Numbered from the stretch's first letter, positions 37,164-48,660 are shown. The stretch is 64,000 nt of DNA from Panorpa germanica (GCA_963678705.1 OY783220.1:8577001-8641000); one strand, 5' to 3'. Numbers and translations are program-made. Notes: generated by a model from the sequence alone, not told the origin.

Positions 37164-37795
37164 GGTGAAACGATACTTGGCCATTTTTTCTAGCGAAATA
37201 TAGATGGCGATACTATACAGCAGGTTAAATATTATCAAAAAAAACATGTTTTCTTAAATTTAAATCGTTTTATGTAAGTAACTATAAACGCGAATCAAAA
37301 TCTAAAGCTGCAATTAGGTAGATGAATAACGTATCTACATTTTAAGCTTTCTTCCACTGACTTTTAATGAATCGGAACCGCAAAAATAAGTTTTGAATCA
37401 ATCTTTATATGACTGGTAACATTTCTAAGGTTTGTCATAAATTTTATAACCTTTATTATGGTTCTCAAACTTATGCTTAAGACTTAAAAATATGTAGAGT
37501 ATTCGATAATATCCCAGTCATATAAAAATTGGAATTTAACTAGAAAATATAGCAATATTCATATACAAAATTTATTTTTGCGGTTCTAACTCATTAAAAG
37601 TCAGTGGAAGAAAGCTTAAAATGTAGATACGTTATTCATCTAACTAATTGCAGCTTTAGATTTTGTTGCGTTTATAGTTACTTACATAAAACGATTTAAA
37701 CATAAAAAAACATGTTGTTTTTGATAATATTTAACCTGCTGTATAGTATCGGCATCTATATTTCGCGAGAAAAAATGGCCAAGTATCGTTTCACC
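37164..37795. mobile_element. piggyBac-like foldback element, 632 bp (TSD TTAA)
   Basis: Inverted arms of about 240 bp start ggtgaaacgatacttggcca on the left and, reversed, the same on the right, and continue through tctgcttt/aagctttcttccactgac blocks. TTAA flanks it at 37160-37163 and 37796-37799. The empty target survives at about 16354 (aatgttaagttattat), confirming TTAA as the duplicated site. TTAA duplication is the piggyBac hallmark. No ORF. Confidence 0.9.
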
Positions 37796-37913
37796 TTAAC
37801 TTATTATAAAATTAGATAAAAAGGAATTAACAATTTAAATAATAAACGTTAAATGCTGTTTCTTTGATTTCAGAAGCAACACATAAGTTTGATTAAAAAT
37901 GTACAATTCCTAA
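37796..37913 (+). repeat. Dispersed repeat D, interrupted copy (middle part)
   Basis: From ttaacttattataaaattag to gtacaattcctaa it follows 16354-16466 closely, and ends at the A that precedes the tandem Helitron. Confidence 0.8.
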
Positions 37914-39598
37914 TCCTATATTATAATGTCCGAGGTGTATGTTTGTTTTCTTATATGTTTATATGTTTACGCGATTCGTATGGTAGCTCGAAAACGGCTC
38001 CATGGAAGTTTTTAAAAATTTCCTATTTCGTAGAGAAAAAAATTCTAAGACTTTTGCCGTCCCCGAATTTTCCCCTGAATTTCCTGGAAACCCGTAATTT
38101 TGGAAAAACTGGAAAAAAAGTGATCCCTTTTTTGCTGTATTACTTTCAAGTCGTAAAAGATAGAAAGTTGAAATTTTGCATGTGTATTAAGCTATTTAAT
38201 GCTGACATTTCTCAAAAATTAGAATTTCAAAAATAGAAAAAGGGGGGGTTGAAGAAATTCGGGGGCCCGGTAGGGAACTTTGGAGAAAGTTCATATTCTG
38301 GATTGTAGAATAATTAAGTATATTATTAATAAAAAAAAATTCAAAATTTCAAAATTTTATTTGGGGGCACGGGGGCAGTATTTTCCGAGAGTAAAAATTG
38401 TGCTAGAAAGTTGAAATTTTGTATATAGGCTAACCTTGGTAACTTATTTACGAATCGAAAAAAAAAATCCCAAATTTTGAAAAAAAGTTGGTCAAATAAC
38501 GCATAAATTGAAAATATTTTTTATTTTGATAAAAAAATAATATTTTTTTAGTCAACTTATATGTGTGTATATGTGCGCGAGTTTATTTATTATTTCAATT
38601 TAAAAATAGAACAGTTAAATATGAAATTTAATTACAAATTATTTTATTGGATTCAAATGATACACGCCAAAAAGACGTCGCATTGCGAAGGGGGTAAACT
38701 CAAGTATATTATAAAGTCCCAAGTATCATCCTATATTATAATGTCCGAGGTGTATGTTTGTTTTCTTATATGTTTATATGTTTACGCGATTCGTATGGTA
38801 GCTCGAAAACGGCTCCATGGAAGTTTTTAAAAATTTCCTATTTCGTAGAGAAAAAAATTCTAAGACTTTTGGCGTCCCCTAATTTTCCCCTGAATTTCCT
38901 GGAAACCCGTAATTTTGGAAAAACTGGAAAAAAAGTGATCCCTTTTTTGCTGTATTACTTTCAAGTCGTAAAAGATAGAAAGTTGAAATTTTGCATGTGT
39001 ATTAAGCTATTTAATGCTGACATTTCTCAAAAATTAGAATTTCAAAAATAGAAAAAGGGGGGGTTGAAGAAATTCGGGGGCCCGGTAGGGAACTTTGGAG
39101 AAAGTTCATATTCTGGATTGTAGAATAATTAAGTATATTATTAATAAAAAAAAATTCAAAATTTCAAAATTTTATTTGGGGGCACGGGGGCAGTATTTTC
39201 CGAGAGTAAAAATTGTGCTAGAAAGTTGAAATTTTGTATATAGGCTAACCTTGGTAACTTATTTACGAATCGAAAAAAAAAATCCCAAATTTTGAAAAAA
39301 AGTTGGTCAAATAACGCATAAATTGAAAATATTTTTTATTTTGATAAAAAAATAATATTTTTTTAGTCAACTTATATGTGTGTATATGTGCGCGAGTTTA
39401 TTTATTATTTCAATTTAAAAATAGAACAGTTAAATATGAAATTTAATTACAAATTATTTTATTGGATTCAAATGATACACGCCAAAAAGACGTCGCATTG
39501 CGAAGGGGGGGGTAAACGTTACTGGAATTTAAATTTTTACATGAAGTTCAAGCCACACACAAAAGACAGACGTCGCTTGCGACGGGGGTAAAAGCTAG
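37914..39598 (+). mobile_element. Tandem Helitron (two 5' units, one 3' end)
   Basis: Starts 5'-TC (tcctatattataatgtccga) after A at 37913 and ends agCTAG before T at 39599. A hairpin (cgtcgc/gcgacg, 39571-39584) lies 10 bases upstream of CTAG, as Helitron ends require. A second 5' terminus identical to the first begins at 38729, also after an A. The 815-bp unit is almost perfectly duplicated (one visible difference is ttgccgtccccg against ttggcgtcccct). Only the second unit continues to the true 3' end. No Rep/helicase coding sequence is present, so the element is non-autonomous. Confidence 0.88.
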
Positions 39599-39603
39599 TA
39601 TGT

Positions 39604-40854
39604 CTTATAAATACATTTCCGCTTTACGCCAGATGTCGCGTAATAATTCAACCACAACGCTGACTTAATAAATATTGCAGACCTATTAACAAAACTTAAT
39701 TCACTGCTGTATAAATATTAATACAAATTCCAGCTTCGTGAGCCAAAAATCCTGCCAAATTGTGGCAGCTCCTAATAGGATAATAAATCCACTAACTAGT
39801 TCTTAAAGCTCTCGACAGATGTCACTAGTATTTACTAGCATTTGTATAATTTTGACATTTGAACTCTGAATTAATTTTAATAACCTAAACCATGTATACA
39901 ATAATTTTTACAGTGTAATTCATTAGAGGAGTCAAGTGGGGTGAAGGGGGGTAATAAATAATTACTGAATATATGCCAAGTAGTAGATTTATTAGGGACA
40001 TATGCGCATAACTAATTTCGTCGAAAATTATTTCAACAATATCTTCTTGATATAAATAAACAACTGTGAACCTAATAATTTGACTAAATGTTATGTTTCT
40101 GAAATCTCATAAATTACGTTCAGGCTATGTTTATTTCGATGGATGGGCGGCTTATTTATTTTGAATATATCAATGTTTCTTAAACTATTTTGATTACGGA
40201 AATATTTTATCTGAAAAAGTACAATATATACCACAGTCATTTAATAAATTAAAATCTTAAATAAAAATATATATTTGTTATTAAGGGGTCTAGAGCTCGA
40301 AAATTAAAGGTATTATTGTAAAACGATATTTTAACTTTTTAGGCTTATTATTACACTTATTCTACATACAAAAAAATCTTTTTTGAAATTCTCCTGAAAT
40401 TGAAAACCCTGTCAAAAAATTGGACCTAGACGGTGTTGCCCATTTTTACTCTTCTATTTATCAGAGAAATAAAAACTAGGACAATTATTAATTAGTATGA
40501 GTACAGTAATGATCGGAACTAGAGAAAAAAAAATTAAAAATTGACTAAATGGCGCGCTTAGAGATTTAAATTCTAAAAACTGGGTTTTTTTTACCAGTTA
40601 TTTCATGACAAAAATATGAAATGATTGAAATAAAAAAAATATTCTAGTTCCAACGATAGCTATTGATGTTCATAAATTCTGAAAAGCACTAAACAAAAAC
40701 GGTTTGAATATTTATGGACTTTATTTATTTTCAGATCGCCTCTCGCCTTCAATTAACCGTCTCTGTCACCCAAAGATGAGACAAATTGTTTGTCATTCGT
40801 CCCTGCCACTACTGATGTGTCGTGATGCCACTGTTTTAAGGTAAAACCTAATAA
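39604..40854. other. Stretch without recognisable features
   Basis: AT-rich sequence between the two Helitrons, without an open frame or repeat ends that can be supported. Confidence 0.4.
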
Positions 40855-41003
40855 TCCTATATTATAATGTCCCAGGTGTATGTTTATTATCTTATATTCT
40901 TACATGTTTACGCGATTCGTATGGTTACGATATATTGTCACAATATATTGTTACGATATAGACACAGAAGACAGACGTCGCTTGCGACGGGGGTAAAAGC
41001 TAG
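40855..41003 (+). mobile_element. Minimal Helitron, 149 bp
   Basis: Both termini of the 37914 family are present (tcctatattataatgtccca ... hairpin 40976-40989 ... aaaagCTAG, A/T flanks). The whole interior is replaced by a short palindromic acgatatattgtcacaatat stretch. It is the smallest unit of the family in this window. Confidence 0.85.
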
Positions 41004-42185
41004 TAAATGTATATTGATGTAAAATTTATTATTAAAACTTAAAATCATTTTGATAAATTTCTGTTGTATAAAATACAGATTGGGAAGCTACGTTTTATAA
41101 ATTAAATTAACAGTTTTCCAAGCTGAAATAAATATTAAAAAAATAAAGATTTATTTATGTTATACTATAAATGTTAATTTAAGTTTATTAAAAAAATATA
41201 AATAAGAAAAACTTCCGGAAACTTAAATTATTTACTGTTAATGTTCGCACGTCACTGCGCTACGCAGAAAACAGTTGGGCTGTGTGTCATTTTTGAAAAG
41301 TTACATATTTTGAAAGTGAAATGTACATTATTTTGTTTCATGAAGATTTTCACTATATTAACGTAAAAATACTATGCAATTGGTAAAGTTCTTTATGTTA
41401 AATAAATATATGCAACTACGTTTAGTAACATAAAACAAAATTACCAACTTTATGAATTTAGAATCAATTTCCGAATTTCATTTGATACCCGTTTATATCT
41501 ACATACTGAAAGATGATGCTTTCTAATATTTTGTTTTAAATTAAAACGCGAATAATGAAACGTTTTATGTGCAGATAATATTTTGATGAATGTAGTTTTT
41601 ATTATAAACTTAATTAAATAAAAAAAATCTCTGCTTGTGTCATGTTCAATTATAAATTTACATTGGTTTTGTGATCCACCTAGCCAGCATTCTCACAGGT
41701 TCTCGTTCTTCTCTACTCTACCAACAGGATATTTATATATTCCTATCTCTTTCATACTCATAGTATAAACGGTAGTGTCATTAGACCGTAAATCACTTTC
41801 ACCCATCCCACAAGGTAACTGTGCTCCTCTGGGGTAGTTGAACTTACTGGATAGAGATATAAGTTCACCCCCAGCGAAATAGGGGTAGAGGTATCATTTG
41901 AAAAAGTATTTCGTTTAATAATTTTAAAAAGAAATTAAATTATGCAGCCATGTGGTTATATGCCACAAAATTTTCAAAAAAAATTAAGTGGAAACTCTGG
42001 CAGCCATTTTCAAATCGGTCCATCCGTTTATTATTTAGCTTTTAACCGTTAACTGTGTACAATGCATATTATCTCATGAACTATAAGAGATAGAATACTG
42101 AACTTTTTAATGTAGGTAATAAAATATGCCCTCTATATAATTCAATGATTCCTTTTTGATCAAGCGCCATTAAGAGCGCAAAAAA

Positions 42186-42375
42186 TGTATTTTCGCCGCT
42201 CAAAAAAAAAATTTCACGGCGGCGAAAAATTTGTTGAAATAAGTATTTGCACGCCGCGAATAAAAATTGTATAATCGCCGCGAAAAGAAACAATATTTTC
42301 GCCGCGAAAGAAGTAATATTTCTGCCGCAAAAGAAGTAATATTTCCGCCACGAAAAAAAAGTAATATTTTCAACC
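42186..42375. repeat. Minisatellite-like array
   Basis: Degenerate units of about 20-23 bp of the form cgccgcgaaagaagtaatat, about seven or eight in number, run from the cgccgctc at 42195 to the cgccacgaaaaaaaagtaat at 42350. A related, more decayed stretch (ttcgtggcgaaaatatattt) is at 6603. The overlapping frames on both strands reflect the repeat. Confidence 0.7.
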
Positions 42376-42469
42376 ATGAACAATTTAACAAATATATTAT
42401 GATTCAGACTAATGATTTAGGTTTAATTGATACGCTTTTATCTAATATAATGTAAAAACATATAAACAA

Positions 42470-42598
42470 CTAGCTGTCCCGGCCACGCGTTGCTGTGTCT
42501 AACGTTACATAGCGCCATCTATTGAATATTTACTCAATCTAGTCAACAGAATATTTACTCAATCTAGTCAACAGACACGTAATTTATATATATTAAGA
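42470..42598 (-). mobile_element. Short Helitron copy, 129 bp
   Basis: Reverse-complement relative of 13671-14016 that keeps both termini (TC...CTAG, A/T flanks) and the duplicated gactagattgagtaaatatt block, but lacks the 5' internal 200 bp. An internal deletion derivative. Confidence 0.83.
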
Positions 42599-43389
42599 TT
42601 ATATTTAAAAACATTTTTCTACGCTATTTACAAAAGCATCAAGTTTGCACTTCAGCAGATTCTAGCTCTGTAATCCACTGTTCATGGTATTAGTTTCTGT
42701 TCTTAATCAACCTATTTACATACGTCAGTTTTATTTACAACGCTAATCTACATTTTATAAACTCAATCTTACGGCAACGCTTAATGCAAAGTAAATAAAA
42801 ACCTATTTAACTTACACTAATAAAAAAATATAAATCGAAAATCAACTTGGATATAAAATAATGTATATAAATTACAACATAATTGTCGCTATTCCATTCC
42901 ATTTAATTCCAACTAGTCAATTCTCCACATATAATTATCCAAACAACATTTTCTCCAAGCAATTACCTTGTCAATATCTAGCATCCATAAATTAATTCGA
43001 TATTTTTCATTAATTAACTAAGAAACGCTATTAATATAAACATAAGACTGAGTGTGGACTAGCTGTCGTAAACTGTATAATTTATAATCAGTCAATGTTT
43101 GTACAACGTGTTAATAAGAGAACGTCAAACGGGTCGAAAAGTTAACGGACGGTTGCAAACGATAAGTATGACACCGACAGGATTGAACATGTCGCGTCCT
43201 TCATCTATTTTTACCTGTCCCAACGAATCGTGTAAAAACATTGAAACGTTGAAACATTGCAGGTTTACCTGTCAGTTAAATGTGATTTGACTATTTGGAA
43301 TGATTATTTCAATTGACATATGCACCGATAAAGCCTCATTCCCACTCACTGTTTTGATATTTAATTTACAGTTTTTATTTAATATTGTA

Positions 43390-43640
43390 ATCTAGATTTC
43401 AGGTTTTCGTTTAAGCATTCCTTTTCACATTTGTGTTTAATTTAAGTTTAGTTAATTTAGTTGATGCGTATGCATCGTTAGTAATATAAATTTTGACAGT
43501 TCGACAAAATGGTATATCAAATAATAAAAATTGTTTTCACTTCTATATTTTTCAAAAACTGACATCAAACTTCTTTGATCAAACTTCTGACATCAAAGTA
43601 AGTCCTACTGCATTTTGACAAATTATCACATTTTGGAGGT
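43390..43640. repeat. Inverted dispersed repeat N, second copy
   Basis: Reverse complement of 26440-26745; contains gatgcgtatgcatcgttagt and cattttggaggttataatat. Some blocks of the other copy are missing here. Confidence 0.6.
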
Positions 43641-44336
43641 TATAATATAATATAGTTTTTCTTAATTTAATATTTTTAATTTAAAACATTGGACCTTGTA
43701 AGGTTCTAAAAAAACTAAAAAAACTCAAAAAATAAATTAAATTAAAAATGGTACTGTGAATGACTACGCTTATTACCATATGCTAAACAATTTAAATTAA
43801 TACAAAATACAAAATTAAATTAATGAAAAAACACATATACAAAATTTTAGTGAAAAATATAATGCATGGCTATTTAACGTAAAAGCCTGCCAGCGCACAA
43901 AGCAGCACTCAGCTATCCTGCTCTACTTTGTCTTCGTTGACATTTAATTAAATTTTGGTAAGTCTATTTCCGCTCTGATTGTATGATACTAATTAAGATA
44001 AAAAAGGAAAAACAAAATGTTATTTATTATATTCTCTGAAAATTTATAAGCATTCATTATTTTTTTCTGTTTTTCATGATAAATCAAAGTTCACATGATA
44101 TTGAGTCAGAATTAATTAAATCTTTTTTATTTCGCTTTTATCTTCTGATGAAAAAGTGGAAAAATCTTTAGTTAAATTAAAAATGAATGGCCTCTGATGG
44201 ATTATAATCAAGTTGTTATCATTTAATAATATTTTTAAAAAAGACCTTTTTAATAATCCTTATTTTATTCTTCAATAACTTAAATATAAACATATTAGGT
44301 AAAATTAAAGAAACATGGCTGTTTTAAGGGGTTATA

Positions 44337-45005
44337 TACAGTTACTATAACAAAAAAAAAAAATTATTTCATTTTCGTAATGCACATATATTTTAGTACA
44401 TAAACAGAAAATTTCAAGTAAATCCAGGAATTATTTTCGAAGTTATGTAAGTTATTCTTATACTCTATATATAGTGCTTTTGAAACTTTAAATGAGTTTT
44501 TCAGAAAATTATGTTTTTAAAATCGGTGACCAAGATTTCTCAGAAACGGCTGAATCAATCATTCTCAAATTACACAAGTTTCTTAAGTATATTTTTTAGT
44601 AATCAATCAAAGGTTTTTTCTCACCGATAAATGTTTTTTTATTTATAAACAATTTAAGACCAAAATTTTGGTCAAAAATCTATTTCTTTTTTCGAAAAGC
44701 CGCCATTTTGTCAAAACAAAGTATTTTGCTAATTTCTCTAATTATTTTACTAGATTATACATTACTTTAACGAAATCCGTTTGATTTTTTTTATTTTAGA
44801 TGATTCAGTCCAAAGATATCGTGGATCCGGGAGATCAACTATAGCAGCTTTAAAATTATTATTTTTACAAATATAAAAATGTTAAAATTCAGTTAAAAGT
44901 TACCATAATATGTGTACAAATTTTTACAATAATTCTTCTATAAGTCTTCTCAGGAAAAATTCTTAAAAAATCGCTTTCTGCGCCTAATAACTGTATATAA
45001 CCCCT
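44337..45005. mobile_element. DNA element with 18-20 bp inverted ends (TSD TA)
   Basis: Ends aggggttatatacagtta at the left and its reverse complement at the right, flanked by TA at 44335-44336 and 45006-45007; 669 bp. TA duplication suggests the Tc1/mariner group. No ORF. Only one copy was seen in the window. Confidence 0.75.
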
Positions 45006-45499
45006 TATTAACTGAGGTTTAAGTAATGAACCGCTTTATTGAATTCTAAATTCACTTGCCAAAGAGCCCCCACATATTATTAGCTATATTGTAACTACGT
45101 CACTGATTTAGCTGGTAATTGCATATTAAATTAATTGGATCATTTCACAACACAATATTCTGTTCAATTGAATTCCAACTTCCATTAACGCAAGTCAATC
45201 CAATTATTAATATCCACCTGACCGAGCTTAAGTTAAAAGTAGCTTCTCGATAGAATAAATAATTTTATGTTTATTTCTTGTTTGTGATTTACAAAGTAGA
45301 CTTTATTTTTATTACCAGACAAAGTTTACTTCATTATAACTAGAATGTTAAATGTTGATATCGTATCGGTTTTCTTTACGACGGCCAAGTCATTAAAATT
45401 GTAATAGTCGTTAAACATATGCAGTAAAAACACCGCAGAAATATTAAAAATATCTTTCACTTAGTTGACTTACATAAAAACATGTTACATGTCTAAAAT

Positions 45500-46035
45500 A
45501 GCGCGGATTTAAACGAATTTTGACCGGACGTATACGCGCTACTACGTTTTACCTATCCGAACCCTGTAAATGTATTGAACTTGCACACTGCAAGCGACAA
45601 AGCCGTCCGAATACGGGCGTTACGTAGCGAATACATGCTACAATGCCAAACCTATCCAAACCTTGTAAATGTAAGGCCTTGAACACACTGCGATTTAAAC
45701 GTAAGCGGTTTTTTTCACGGCTTTGAAAACAAAGAAAATTAAAAACCTGTGGTATGCGCATGTTCATATGATTGCATGTGTTACATAACTACGCGAAAAA
45801 AATCGTTGAGGTTTAAATCGCAGTGTGTTCAAGGCCTGATAGTCTCTTTCATAACAGTGGTGTATCGATAAAAATTAAAGTAAAAGATTTCTCTGATGAT
45901 AAATTATGTTAGAGAAAAACAACTCCAATACACCCTACAGTACAGTTCAAGTTTGACTTGACGTGGTATGTATGTATTGTGACACAACACATGCAAAGAA
46001 TACAGGAATCGACAGGCAGGTGTGCGACAAGCCTG
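45500..46035. mobile_element. MITE, family M copy with an inserted second MITE
   Basis: Blocks cggacgtatacgcgctacta, cctatccgaaccctgtaaat, tcataacagtggtgtatcga and gacacaacacatgcaaagaa follow family M copy 59669-60115. The right end is ggtgtgcgacaagcctga; the left end is decayed. It is interrupted at 45675-45836. Confidence 0.75.
45675..45836. mobile_element. Small MITE nested in family M
   Basis: A 162-bp element with inverted ends of about 26 bp starting ggccttgaacacactgcgat. The flanks are TAA (45672-45674) and TGA (45837-45839). The uninterrupted relative at about 59850 has aaatgcaatagtc at this place, confirming the insertion point and a 3-bp target. Confidence 0.83.
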
Positions 46036-46461
46036 AAGGGTTTAAGTAACAAATACAACCATTGATTCCAACTTAGGTGTTTTTCCGATAAATTTGGGAA
46101 GAAGAAATATGATTTTCTTCACTTAAGAGAATTTTATTATTTTTGTTAGCTCTTACGCGATGAGAATAGGCACTAAAAATTTTTAGTGGTATTTTAGCTT
46201 AAGTTTACGGGGGAAGGTTTTGGTGGGGAGTTGATAACCCTGTATACAAACTGTATTTATTAAGGGTGAAGCACTTTTACACTTATTAACTTGGCTTACA
46301 ATGCGACAAAAAAGATTAAAAACCACTGGTTTAAATGGTTGGAATAATATTGAAATACATTAATAATAATTTACATTATTCGAAGATAATAATTGCAGAA
46401 AAAATTTCATCCAATTAAGGTTAATATATTCTAAAATTATAATTTTACGATAGAATCTTAA

Positions 46462-47021
46462 TTTTTTTTTTTTTTTTTTTTTAATATTTATTTTTCAGTG
46501 CATCAACTATTAGTAGTTATTAGCACTTTTAAATCAATATTACATTTTACATACATTTTTCTTATAACATATAACTTATACAATATAATATAATTCTTTC
46601 TTTTTCTATGTTTCAGCTTCTTTCCTTATTCCATTTCAAAGTACTCCATTGGTGCTTCATCAATCACCTCCTCATTCAACCTCAAGTTCCTCATTCTTTT
46701 TCCTATTTCAGCATCTCGATATGATACAGCAATTGCCTTAACTATGATGTTCCCATTTCCATCCAATCTCTTCTTCATCCGCTCTCTTCAAGCTGGTCTT
46801 TTTCTTCTTCTTTCATTTTCTTTTTTTTCCTTCTCCTATTTTCGTTCTCGAATTTTTCTTTTTATGATCATTTTTTTTCAATATTAATTTTTCTATGGTT
46901 GCACTCAACCAATTAAATCTTATTTTATCAAACCCAGAATATATAACTCTGGCCCGGGGATCGAACCCGAGAACACAGTAGTCAGAGTGAAGCATCATTG
47001 CTCTCACCCAACTGTGTCGTC
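46462..47021 (-). mobile_element. SINE-headed chimeric retroposon with 13-bp target duplication and poly(A) tail
   Basis: Read on the minus strand, the first roughly 100 bp are the SINE head (cacagttgggtgagagcaat; B box ggttcgatccc at 46967-46957; ttatatattctgggttt). The sequence then departs completely from the SINE at 20724. The new body contains a 50-codon ORF (about 46783-46631), an AATAAA near the end and a run of about 20 A (T at 46462-46482). The 13-bp sequence agaatcttaattt flanks it at 46452-46464 and 47022-47034, overlapping the tail at one side. The complete unit therefore moved as one RNA. Confidence 0.85.
46631..46783 (-). CDS. Hypothetical 50-residue ORF inside the chimeric retroposon
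   Basis: From the ATG at about 46783, the frame reads MKKRLDGNGNIIVKAIAVSY, RDAEIGKRMRNL and RLNEEVIDEAPMEYFEME, then a stop (taa). It is lysine/arginine-rich at the start and acidic at the end. No family was recognised. An in-frame stop lies five codons upstream, so the ORF is either a short ORF or the end of a longer one cut off at the SINE junction. It could derive from a host mRNA 3' end, from a LINE, or be chance. Confidence 0.35.
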
Positions 47022-47450
47022 AGAATCTTAATTTAAAAGAACAATAAATAAATAAAAAAAAAAAAAAAATTATCATAGATCATAAATAAAGTCTGATATG
47101 TACTAGATACATAACCAAAGCGGATTCTCTAATGACTAATTCTTATATCTTAGTCTTCTTTTATTAGTTTATTTATAATAAATGTTGATTTACTTTTATA
47201 ACAATATTATAAAATAAATCGTAACGCGGCGTGGTTTTTGCAACTAGGCCGCGGGCCAAATATTGTCTAAATTTATCATGAGTTGAGTGACTCGTAAGTC
47301 ACTGTGCCTGGCTGGCCCGCTCGAGGCTCTGGCTGTTACAAACGAACACCTGTTGAATGCAAACCAACAGTCAAACACGTCGATAGTCTCTGGACCAGTA
47401 GCGGATTAGGACTGTGGGCTTCAAGCGATACATGAGGTTGTTTAAGATCA

Positions 47451-48071
47451 AAACGATGAACAAAAAAGCATATTTTCGATAATGTTTTTTGACGACACAG
47501 TTAATATATAATTATTTCTATAATTACTACATGATAAAATGACATTTTAAGAATACTTTGTGAAATTTTCATAAATTTTCATCAGATCATCAGATTTTCT
47601 GAAATCGAAAAACCAAAATGATTTCATTAGTTGATAAGTTTCTGCAGGTAACGCTGCGAGTTTTTCTTTTTTTATTGATTTTTCAATTTTTTACAACACT
47701 TAGAAATCAAAATACCGATTTTTCATGAAAATAAGCAGAAACTTTGTTGTTTTAAAATACGTTAAAATAAAAAAATTTAAAAAAACTCGACAGCGTTACC
47801 TCGGCATTTATGTAAAGAAAGAGTGTGCAAAAGAATCGGTCCAGTAGATTTTGAGCTAAAGACGGCACGACTCTGAAAAAGCTATGTGTGAGAAACCGCA
47901 CTTAAAAGTTTCAAAGTAACACGAAAGCAGACCAGAGAGGTGGAGACTTAAAACTCTATATCTCCGACAGTTTTACTCCAATCGACTTCAAATTTTTACA
48001 TAATAAACTTAATATGTTGTACAATAATGTAAATAAATAAAAAGAAAGTTGAAACCTTACCTCCCCCTTAA
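47451..48071 (+). repeat. Family A, copy 5
   Basis: Orientation of copy 1. The right end is gaaaccttacctcccccttaa; the left end (tttaagatcaaaacgatgaa) has lost the G-rich part of the inverted end. The ORF region is internally deleted near 47575-47590. Confidence 0.78.
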
Positions 48072-48549
48072 GTTGTATCTAACGTATCATAATGGTAAAA
48101 TTGACTATTATCCAAATTAAGATAACTTTTATAAGGATTAAAATATTATTCGTTTCTTCAAAATTATAAAATAGGACCTCTTTAAATTTAATGTTACTTG
48201 TTTTCGCTTAAGTAAAATGTAACATGAATTTATGGTAACAGTTACGTTTTGTGTTCAGCGAGAATCAGTTTGGACAGTTAGGACCTTCCAAATATCTATT
48301 AATTACATAACTCGCAAAGGGAGTGTCTAAACGTTTTTATATTGATTTAAAATAACCACGCTTGTTAAAATATCAATAAAATGACAGCTCTTGTTGAAAC
48401 ACCCTATACAATAAATGATAACCACTTTCATGAACAAATACAAAAATCAAACTTATTTACCATCCGCCACTGCTCCAAACATACACACCAGAATGCGACG
48501 ATCTTAATCAATTTAAAATTCCGAAAAATAAAACATCTGTCAAAGTGAT

Positions 48550-48660
48550 GTTACATACATAATGTCGACACCGACACCGACACCCGGTCCCGACATCTCA
48601 TAATTTGTTTGTTTAATAAAACTTTTAGTCGAGCCGAGCCGAGCCGAGCGCTTCAGACAC
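48550..48660. repeat. Short tandem tracts (CACCGA and GAGCC)
   Basis: gacaccgacaccgacaccc at about 48567 and four gagcc-type pentamers at 48631-48650, in a locally GC-rich patch. No gene is attached. Confidence 0.6.

Noticed and set aside
37889-39051. Two near-identical ORFs of 115 and 97 codons
   Set aside because: They are the same stretch of the duplicated Helitron unit; lysine/phenylalanine-rich, with no domain and no sign of Rep/helicase.
43099-43290. 63-codon ORF with cysteines (CPNESCKNIETLKHCRFTC)
   Set aside because: It hints at a LINE-type knuckle but the spacing is wrong and no flanking LINE sequence is recognisable.
46957-47021. Possible functional tRNA gene (minus strand)
   Set aside because: The B box is canonical, but the same head occurs in several retroposed copies with target duplications, so it is a SINE head.
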